Shown here piece by piece: positions 17,701-22,619 of a DNA stretch of 25,462 nt. The notes below the pieces were generated by a model. That model was not told where the DNA came from. It saw nothing but the letters and a program-made list of their open reading frames with translations, and made no database searches. Within the stretch, counting starts at the first letter, position 1, and every line of letters starts with the position of its first letter. The DNA is from BMS3ABIN04 sp965554225. Lineage in GTDB: Bacteria; Bacteroidota; Ignavibacteria; Ignavibacteriales; Melioribacteraceae. The stretch spans positions 1-25,462 of the forward strand of contig CBEVZC010000034.1 of the NCBI GenBank assembly GCA_965554225.1, written 5' to 3'. The position numbers were made by a program, and so were the translations under genes.

Positions 17701-20390
17701 AAATGAATTGCAGTTAACGAGGAAGAGCATGCAGTATCAAGGGCTATACTAGGTCCATGTAAATCGAGAGTAAACGATACCCTGTTTGCAGCCACACTAA
17801 ATGCACTGCCTGTTCCGGAATAAGCATCTAAATTATCACTAATTCCTCGTTGAAATATTGTATAATCATTATTGCTTATTCCTAAAAATACACCAGTTTT
17901 GCTTCCTTCCAAACTCTCGGGATTTATTGCACCGTATTCCAATGCTTCCCACACAACCTCAAGAACTAATCTTTGCTGCGGGTCCATTTTAACTGCTTCT
18001 CGCGGGGAAATATTAAAAAAGTAAGGATCGAAATATTCAACATCCTTTAAGAAGCCCCCTTTTTTCGTTACCATCTTTCCTTTTGCATTAGGATCCGGGT
18101 TATAGTACTCTTCAACATTCCATCTGTTTTTCGGAATATCAGAGATACCGCTTTTTTTATTTATCAATAATTCCCAAAAAGAATCCGGATTATCAGCGCC
18201 GGGGAATCTTAGGCCTAACCCTACTATCGCAACAGGTTCATCTTTTGCAGAATAAATCTTTCTATTATCAGTCGAAACATTATCATTTGCTTTTTCTTGC
18301 TTTTTCTCGGTCAAATAGTCTGCTAATTTTCTAATAGTAGGGAATTCCCATAGCAAAGTCGGAGAAAGTTCACGGTCAGTCCAAAGTTCAAGTTCACCGA
18401 CTAAATTTACTGCTTTTGCGGAATCTAAACCGTAGTTAACAAAAGGTTGATCAATATCAATTACTTCTTTTTTAACACCGAGAGATAAAGATAGATTGTC
18501 GATTAGCCATTCTGTAATACCATTAAGTGATAATACTTTACTGTTATTCTCAGGTACTTGTTCATTCCTTTTAGTTTTCTTAGCTTCTCCAACAATATGA
18601 TCTCTGTCCAACCGCCATTCAAAAACTACATCCAGTTTATTATTGAGGAATGCTTCCTTAGTTTCCGATCTTCTAATTTTTCCGCTTGAAGTTTTCAATA
18701 TTGTTTTAGGTTTAATAAGTACAACTGCAAAAGTTTGAATATTATGAATTTCGGCAACATCTTTAATAATATCGCGAACAACCTCTAACCAATCTATATT
18801 TTTCTTTGCCCGTGCTTCATGTACAATTACCAGTTTCTCTTCACCATTCAAATCAACTGATATAGCGGCTCCGCTGCCAGGTCTTAATAATTTGTTCGAG
18901 TTTTCTACGGTAAGCTCTATATCTTGCGGATAATGATTTGTTCCCCTTACTATTATCAGGTCTTTCAACCTTCCTGTTATATAAAGTTCGCCATTGGATA
19001 TAAAGCCCAAATCACCGGTTCTTAAGAAAGGTCCCTCATTAGTATCCGAAGTAGCAGCTTTAAACGTATATTCGGTTTTCTCAGGTTTATTCCAATAACC
19101 TTTAGCAACACTTTCGCTGGATGTCCATATCTCACCGATTTCGTTTTCTCTTTTCTTCTCTAAACTATCCGGATCAACAATTATAATTTTTTCATTTAAT
19201 AATGCTTTACCACAACTAACCAGCTCATAAGCATTCACATTATCCGGTTCAATTTTAATTTCCCCTTTACGCAAAGCCATTTTATCTATCTTACATACAG
19301 GAGAAATAGAATTTCTTTCTCCCCCCGAGACAATAAGCGTTCCTTCAGCTAGACCGTAACAAGGATAAAATGCTTTCTTATTGAACCCGGCCGGCGCAAA
19401 AGTTTCTGTAAACTTTGTTATGGTTTCTTCTCTAACCGGCTCCGAGCCGCTGAAAGCCACTTCCCAATTCGAAAGGTCAAGATTAGCGACTTTCTGAGGA
19501 GTTGCAGCACGTATGCACAAATCATAAGCAAAATTAGGTCCTCCGCTTACAACAGGAACATCTTTTATGTCAGAAATTATCTGCAACCATCTCAACGGTC
19601 TTTTCAAAAAATATAAAGGCGACATTAAAATTGAATGGAAACCGCTAAAAATCGGCTGTAATATCCCGCCAATTAATCCCATATCATGATAAATAGGAAG
19701 CCAGATAACACCTTCGTGTTTTCCATACATTTCAAAACCATCTTGTATTAATCTTGAGTTGTGTATAAGGTTTTCATGCGTAATTATCACACCTTTTGGA
19801 TCACCTGTTGAACCTGAAGTGTATTGCAGATAAGCTATAGTATCTTTAGTTATATTTTCATTATCCGGAGAAACTCTCAAGTTAGCTTCGTAATTATCCG
19901 TGGCAAACCAACCGATATTACTTAGTGTTATGCCGCTTTCGTTCTCATTTTCTAAAATATTTTTGAGCTCTTCATCATTTTGCCATATTTCTTTTTGAGC
20001 CAATATCTCTTTTGTAGTAAGTGCAATCTTAGACCCTGAATCGTGTAAAATTGATTGCAGCCGGGGTAATGTTTTATTTAATCTATTGGGATCGGGCGGA
20101 TAAACCGGTACGGCAATAACGCCTGCATATAAACAGCCAAAAAAACCTGCAATATAATCCAAGCCCGCCGGATAAAGCAAAAGAGCGGACTCATTACGAA
20201 GTTTTTTTTCTAAAAGTTGACCGGCAATATTCCTTGCTCGCCTATCAAGTTCACCAAAGGTTATTATCTCTTTTTCACCATCATCTTTTAGAAAAGTAAA
20301 AACCTTATCATCAGACTGTCTCTCAGCTCTCCAACTTAAAAGTTCAACTAGAGTAGACGGTAAAAAATTTGATTTATTTCCCATATTCAT
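11733..20390 (-). CDS. FAAL-loading polyketide synthase FAAL-ACP-KS-AT-DH-ER-KR-ACP (2885 aa)
   Basis: Starter protein of the line. A fatty acyl-AMP ligase (about 8-590) shows YPPDPNRL, QYTSGSTGDPKG (about 188-199), the hallmark LPIYHDMGLIGG (about 229-240), CYGLAEGTL and TGDLGF. It should adenylate a free fatty acid and transfer it to the adjacent ACP (S657 in GLDSAKA). A fully reducing module follows: KS about 717-1140 (C888, H1023, H1062); AT about 1245-1540 (S1336 in GHSIGEI, H1439 in HAFHS, malonyl type); DH about 1605-1890 (H1646; D1813 in HPAMLDSAIQ); a structural pseudo-KR about 1920-2130; ER about 2150-2465 (GLNFRD; NADPH loop HAASGGVGQAA at 2289-2299); KR about 2484-2660 (GGFGALG, LDD motif, S2619, Y2632; B-type); ACP S2796. 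The acidic tail ends in IENLSDEEAEALL, a donor docking helix. DH motifs are off consensus (see findings). The start has GAG seven nt upstream; ATG 20384 is an alternative. It lies 17 bp after the CheW-like gene, probably in one transcript. Confidence 0.95.
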   Translation of the reverse strand: MNMGNKSNFLPSTLVELLSWRAERQSDDKVFTFLKDDGEKEIITFGELDRRARNIAGQLLEKKLRNESALLLYPAGLDYIAGFFGCLYAGVIAVPVYPPDPNRLNKTLPRLQSILHDSGSKIALTTKEILAQKEIWQNDEELKNILENENESGITLSNIGWFATDNYEANLRVSPDNENITKDTIAYLQYTSGSTGDPKGVIITHENLIHNSRLIQDGFEMYGKHEGVIWLPIYHDMGLIGGILQPIFSGFHSILMSPLYFLKRPLRWLQIISDIKDVPVVSGGPNFAYDLCIRAATPQKVANLDLSNWEVAFSGSEPVREETITKFTETFAPAGFNKKAFYPCYGLAEGTLIVSGGERNSISPVCKIDKMALRKGEIKIEPDNVNAYELVSCGKALLNEKIIIVDPDSLEKKRENEIGEIWTSSESVAKGYWNKPEKTEYTFKAATSDTNEGPFLRTGDLGFISNGELYITGRLKDLIIVRGTNHYPQDIELTVENSNKLLRPGSGAAISVDLNGEEKLVIVHEARAKKNIDWLEVVRDIIKDVAEIHNIQTFAVVLIKPKTILKTSSGKIRRSETKEAFLNNKLDVVFEWRLDRDHIVGEAKKTKRNEQVPENNSKVLSLNGITEWLIDNLSLSLGVKKEVIDIDQPFVNYGLDSAKAVNLVGELELWTDRELSPTLLWEFPTIRKLADYLTEKKQEKANDNVSTDNRKIYSAKDEPVAIVGLGLRFPGADNPDSFWELLINKKSGISDIPKNRWNVEEYYNPDPNAKGKMVTKKGGFLKDVEYFDPYFFNISPREAVKMDPQQRLVLEVVWEALEYGAINPESLEGSKTGVFLGISNNDYTIFQRGISDNLDAYSGTGSAFSVAANRVSFTLDLHGPSIALDTACSSSLTAIHLACNSLKNNESNLAIAGGVNLILTPDLNIAFSQAHMMSPTGSCNSFDESANGYIRSEGCGIIILKRLSEAIAANDNIIAVIKGSAVNQDGKSNGLTAPNKKAQEAVILEALNNAKVDSNDIDFIEAHGTGTILGDPIEVSAILEVMKNRPKDKPVRIGSVKSNIGHSESASGIAGIIKTILALKHKTIPANINFKKVNPNISLNEGQIEFVNETKYWEKNKGKRLAGVSSFGFGGTNAHIVLEEAPELALPKNRTEIQNYIIAISAKNKTALSDLLREYVKYLDNNDTKLLHDISFSINTGRKHFGNRIALLVKNNKELKEKLIAALNGKSAAKVFKSNIEKVKGKIAFLFTGQGSQYFGMGKQLYNTQPIFKEIVDKCNDIVRNNNSFSIVELLFNEQTNPDDVHQTQYTQPLLFTIEYALAKLWESWGIRPDAVIGHSIGEITAACYTGVLTLEDALKLVVTRANYMQSLPRNGKMVVIYSSPEGIRPLLREYEDVISISVVNGPQNIVVSGLSSAIDEFVMLVEQNGIKTKQLKTSHAFHSHLMEPILDSFEKDIKNIEFKLPTIPLISNRDGEFIADNNLQDAKYWRDHIRETVNFYDGILTLKNFGVKAFIEIGPNPLLLTMTIAALHNYNALWLPSIKKDRGNWETILSSLAQLYVNGYKIDWDSFHKFSNGRKLVLPTYPFQRSRYWIDNDLQTITKQKQLIPQNGELFLNALVQRKITSPAVKKTIYESIIDLETIDWMRFHKIYDVPVLPATAYLELILSAGMNAFNTNNIKIENLNILEIMPFTGGVKRKVQIIFGEELNSKSKFEIYSIDLNGEERNNWKLHAEGTISLKFDFKSEATDLKELRSRFGKPEDIKNFYSSLKKSGLGYYNIFQGVKELWANDKEAFGKIVLDNSGEENYNIHPAMLDSAIQISGTLLEDNEVIDGSSIYLPIGLDSYSLSKHAGSTIYSHVRINKKSNEQNLAIINTKLFDESNELIGYIENLKLLKVKRESLPFEFHPKPDDWFYKIAWRKSEDVMFNNKELDSDAWYLVLSQEGDINNELIKKFKIRNINAVSVSAGKNFNKIDRVNYVLNPNNNDNFQELHENITRELGENCKGIIIVTSDGYNFKPDESSVGYENNIAEFILNTSKGFLRNGFTSLPRIWFITSNALDIGHTGLIDPVQYSVWGYAATMMLEYPEYNVSLLDLEKNTNDSYFGKVVSEIIANTKENRVAYKNGERFLARLENLGYEGIENIKSKNKINRSLTITQKGILEKIILKESKIRHVNDNEVEVKVVAAGLNFRDVMNALNLYPGDAGELGGECAGIVTTVGSNVTDYKIGDRVFGIAPGSFSDFTVTKENLLGKIPRNLTFEEAATIPITFLTTYYGLVELAKIRKGDKVLIHAASGGVGQAAIQICKMMDAEIYATAGSDEKRNFLKGLGIKHVMNSRSLDFADEIMKVTNGAGVNIVLNSLAGEYIEKGLSVLEKNGRFIEIGKVGIWTKEDVVKYRSDINYFVIALDDISKNNPEVIEDLFGKIIPLFEKGKLLPLSKKVFPIQEAVSAFRFMAQTKHIGKIVIKVSGLEEELSKEIQIKPDVFYLVTGGFGALGIVVTKWLVSKGAKFILLTGRHKPSEAANEELKKLENDNVTIKRIINDISDAGAFEIKLNTAMKNSAAKNIGGVIHAAGVLDDGIILNQEWKNYKKVFVPKINGSIVLNNIVSKEKELDFIIYFSSIASVLGSAGQSNYSMANAFLDGFARYQRRHNINAISISWGPWDSMGMASTLSKGSKEIFGFSKMTEKVGRHFLDVVLSENPMHVSIFNIDWDILVSNIGKAGMPPFLSSFITGQTSIIKESEKSESKFLEELGQTKTNERKKLVIDFLTKQTIRVLGLEQTYELDTENHLSEMGLDSLMAIELKNSIDNAIGKNLPATLVFNYPSIDAISDYILKDILKLNDQEENKEEISGNEEENSTLEEIENLSDEEAEALLLKKLDDSIDNL

Positions 20391-20407
20391 TTACATTCTC
20401 AAAAAAA

Positions 20408-20878
20408 TTAATACGTTTCGTTAATTTCGTCAGTATTTAATATTCCACTTTGATTAGTATCCAAATATTTTAATACTTCATTAATATCTATTAACAAATA
20501 TTTTTGATCCATTACTTCTATAATAACATTACAACATGAGTATGTTGTGTTTTCTAAAAAGGGAATAGTCCTTTTAATGTTATCATTAACATTCATTATC
20601 TCATTTACCTTTTCCACAACAAAACCAAATGTAATCCCTTTGTGTTCACCAACCAATATTCTACTTTCATTAGTAATCATTTTAGGATTCAATTTTAATA
20701 TTTTGTAAAGGTTAAGTAAATGAACATCAGTTTGATCATACTTAAATTTTGATTGTATTTTTTGAAGAGATATATCTTGAGGAAGATAATCTTCAGCTTT
20801 GAGGATTATAGGAACCTTTTGCATATCAACAGCAAAGATTTCATCGGAAAGAGTAAAAGTCGTAATACTTTTAATCAT
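20408..20878 (-). CDS. Divergent stand-alone CheW-like protein (156 aa)
   Basis: A small soluble protein with no signal peptide or membrane segment. The beta-strand pattern fits a CheW domain: an opening strand TTFTLSDEIFAVDMQKVPIIL (like 'FxLgdeeyaidi..V.ei'), VHLLNLYKILKL in place of the usual 'vpviDL...l', then RILVGEHKGITFGFVVEKVNEIMNV and a closing YLLIDINEVLKYL. The family's central G-V-[IV]-N-[LV]-R-G segment, used for receptor and kinase contact, is not recognisable, so classical chemotaxis coupling is doubtful. CheW proteins normally link chemoreceptors to the kinase CheA; no CheA, receptor or other chemotaxis gene is in this window. It is the first gene behind a predicted sigma-54 promoter and only 17 bp ahead of the FAAL-PKS gene, which suggests a signalling or scaffold role tied to the assembly line; that role is inference. 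No clear Shine-Dalgarno precedes the ATG. Alternative: an unrelated small beta-barrel protein. Confidence 0.68.
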   Translation of the reverse strand: MIKSITTFTLSDEIFAVDMQKVPIILKAEDYLPQDISLQKIQSKFKYDQTDVHLLNLYKILKLNPKMITNESRILVGEHKGITFGFVVEKVNEIMNVNDNIKRTIPFLENTTYSCCNVIIEVMDQKYLLIDINEVLKYLDTNQSGILNTDEINETY

Positions 20879-20910
20879 AAAGTTTTCAAATAATTATTAT
20901 CTTTTATAAA

Positions 20911-20926
20911 GGCAAGAAATGTACCA
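20911..20926 (-). promoter_or_regulatory. Predicted sigma-54 (-24/-12) promoter for the CheW-like/PKS operon
   Basis: Read on the minus strand the site is TGGTACATTTCTTGCC. This matches the sigma-54 consensus TGGCAC-N5-TTGC in all but one base and has the obligatory GG-N10-GC spacing (GG at 20925-20924, GC at 20913-20912). The predicted start is an A near 20900, giving a leader of about 22 nt before the CheW-like ATG at 20878. The gene just upstream encodes a sigma-54 activator, which strengthens the call. No experimental support is available. Confidence 0.72.
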
Positions 20927-20972
20927 GTAATTTAGAGTACGATTTTACTTAAATTTCGAAGCTTTTATGAAT

Positions 20973-20997
20973 TGAAAGTAAAGATATTTAACTTTCA
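20973..20997. promoter_or_regulatory. Candidate enhancer-binding dyad upstream of the sigma-54 promoter
   Basis: An inverted repeat TGAAAGT-N11-ACTTTCA is centred near 20985, about 85 bp upstream of the predicted sigma-54 start. This is a normal distance for binding by an NtrC-type activator, which is encoded immediately upstream. It also lies 32 bp after that gene's stop, but no T-rich tract follows it in the direction of transcription, so a terminator role is less likely. Confidence 0.42.
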
Positions 20998-21028
20998 GTT
21001 AAAATATTTTACTCGACACAAACTTAAC

Positions 21029-22369
21029 TCAATGAATATTATATTTTTCAAGTTTGCTGTAAAGAGTGGGTTTGGAAATGCCTAAAATTTTAATAGCCTT
21101 TTGTTTATCACCGTTAACTTTTGCAAGCACACGAAGAATATGAATTTTTTCCACTTCTTCAAGACTTATTAGATCAACTGTTGATTTAAATCCGTTGTTC
21201 GGATTTTTATGCAGATGAATATTCTCTTTCAATAGAACATCACTGCTGGAAAGAACAATAGCCTGCATAAGAATATTTTCGAGCTCCCGTACATTGCCGG
21301 GCCAGTTATAGTCCTGCAGCATTTCCATAACATCCATCGGAACTTTCATAACATTTTTGTGAAGTTCTTTATTTATTTTTTTCAAAAAGTGAACTACTAA
21401 TAGCGGAATATCACCTTTTCTTTCTCTTAACGGAGGTAAATCAATTGTAAAAACTTTCAGCCTGTAAAATAGATCTTCCCGGAATTTCCCCTCTTCCACA
21501 AGTTGTGATAAATCCTTATTGCTTGCAGCAAGAATTCTGGCATTCATCGGCTGCGTATATTCTCCCCCGACCTTCTCAAATTCCCTTTCCTGAAGTACCC
21601 GCAGCAATTTTGACTGCAGGTCAAGCGACATTTCTGATATTTCATCTAAAAAGATTGTACCTTCCCTTGCTAATTCAAACTTACCTTTTTTATCTTTAAT
21701 AGCTCCGGTAAAGGCGCCTTTAACATGCCCGAATAATTCACTTTCCAAAAGTTCTCTTGATAATGCAGTGCAATTTACAGCTATAAACGGTTGTTCGCGT
21801 GATACACCGTTATAGTGAATTACTTTGGCAATTAACTCTTTACCGGTTCCGCTTTCACCTTGAATTAACACAGAAACCTTATTTGAAGAAAGTTGACCAA
21901 TATTTTTAAATATTTCTTTCATTACAGGAGTTCGACCAATAAGACTATTATCCAGTTGATAGACCTCAGAGTCTTCTGAGATATAAGCTTCTAACTGCTC
22001 GCTTACAGATTGAATTTGTAATGCCCTATTAATTTTTATTTTCAACTGTTCCATATCAAGCGGTTTTTGGATATAATCGAATGCACCTTTCTGCATTGCT
22101 TTGATTATTGAGGACATATCGTAATATGCCGTAAATAAAATTACTTGTATATGAGGTTCGTAATTTTTTACTTTTTCTAAAACTTGCAAACCGTTCATAT
22201 CCGGCATAATCAAATCACAGATAATCAGGTCAGGACTGTACTTTTCAACTGCCGCAATACCTTTAGTTCCATTTTCAGCTAAGAGTACCTTATGTCCGAG
22301 TTCTTTCAAATTAACATTGAGAATTTCCCGAACTTGCTCGTCATCATCAATAATCAGTAATTTAGCCAT
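21029..22369 (-). CDS. Sigma-54-dependent response regulator, NtrC/AtoC family (446 aa)
   Basis: A full-length enhancer-binding protein. The receiver domain (about 1-118) has the acidic pocket D8/D9/D10, phospho-acceptor D52 in IICDLIMPD, T80 and K102. The AAA+ domain (about 143-370) has Walker A GESGTGKE (171-178), the sigma-54 contact loop GAFTGA (218-223), Walker B GTIFLDE (237-243) and the arginine-rich LFYRL segment. The C-terminus (about 400-446) is a Fis-type helix-turn-helix (AIKILGISKPTLYSKLEKY). All key residues are present, so it should be phosphorylated by a sensor kinase and drive open-complex formation at sigma-54 promoters. No sensor kinase is in the window. It points in the same direction as the CheW-like/PKS operon, 150 bp upstream, with a sigma-54 promoter in between, so that operon is the obvious target. 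The ATG at 22369 lacks a clear Shine-Dalgarno. It is chosen because MAKLLIIDDDE is the standard receiver N-terminus. Confidence 0.96.
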   Translation of the reverse strand: MAKLLIIDDDEQVREILNVNLKELGHKVLLAENGTKGIAAVEKYSPDLIICDLIMPDMNGLQVLEKVKNYEPHIQVILFTAYYDMSSIIKAMQKGAFDYIQKPLDMEQLKIKINRALQIQSVSEQLEAYISEDSEVYQLDNSLIGRTPVMKEIFKNIGQLSSNKVSVLIQGESGTGKELIAKVIHYNGVSREQPFIAVNCTALSRELLESELFGHVKGAFTGAIKDKKGKFELAREGTIFLDEISEMSLDLQSKLLRVLQEREFEKVGGEYTQPMNARILAASNKDLSQLVEEGKFREDLFYRLKVFTIDLPPLRERKGDIPLLVVHFLKKINKELHKNVMKVPMDVMEMLQDYNWPGNVRELENILMQAIVLSSSDVLLKENIHLHKNPNNGFKSTVDLISLEEVEKIHILRVLAKVNGDKQKAIKILGISKPTLYSKLEKYNIH

Positions 22370-22386
22370 AATAATTTTTGTGTAAG

Positions 22387-22416
22387 ATTAAAATTAAAGT
22401 GAAAAATTATTGTCAA
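22387..22416 (-). promoter_or_regulatory. Candidate housekeeping-type promoter of the response regulator
   Basis: On the minus strand a perfect TTGACA (22416-22411) is followed after 18 bp by TTTAAT (22392-22387), five of six matches to TATAAT. Transcription would start near 22380, leaving only about a dozen nucleotides before the ATG at 22369. The region is very AT-rich, so chance matches are possible. If the organism uses the Bacteroidota-type primary sigma factor, this E. coli-like match may mean little. Confidence 0.35.
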
Positions 22417-22455
22417 TCTTTCAGCTATCAAAATTAAAAATCTTTTTCATATTTA

Positions 22456-22473
22456 ACAGCTTTTTTTAGCTGT
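22456..22473. repeat. Short inverted repeat ACAGCT-T6-AGCTGT upstream of the response regulator
   Basis: A 6-bp perfect inverted repeat around a six-T loop lies about 90 bp upstream of the response-regulator start. It could be an operator or a weak hairpin. Its function cannot be told from sequence, and the short AT-rich context limits its significance. Confidence 0.3.
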
Positions 22474-22559
22474 CCTAAAAGATGGTCATTCATTTATATT
22501 AAATGTGCAAGAAAAATAGAGGAATAAAGGTAAAAATGTGTGACGTGCATCAAATAAAC

Positions 22560-22586
22560 TTGGAACCGGGAATAAACCGGTTCCAA
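22560..22586 (-). terminator. Probable rho-independent terminator after the transaldolase-PGI gene
   Basis: A 10-bp perfect inverted repeat (TTGGAACCGG and its complement) surrounds a 7-nt loop, 33 bp past the stop codon of the transaldolase-PGI gene. It has by far the GC-richest stem in this intergenic region. In the minus-strand direction it is followed by GTTTATTTG, a modest T-rich tract. The hairpin is convincing; efficient termination is less certain. It would separate the housekeeping gene from the regulator and biosynthetic operon. Confidence 0.62.
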
Positions 22587-22619
22587 ATAACTTAACAAAA
22601 TAATCGCGTTAGGAAAATT

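Noticed and set aside
20973..20997. The dyad read as an intrinsic terminator of the response-regulator gene
   Set aside because: The stem is short and AT-rich, the spacer is 11 nt and no T-run follows, so read-through into the CheW-like gene cannot be excluded; an activator site fits better.
22536..22595. Plus-strand 19-codon ORF with a Shine-Dalgarno-like AGG before its ATG
   Set aside because: It reads straight through the terminator-like hairpin, has no recognisable product and lies in a short intergenic gap; the hairpin explains the sequence better.
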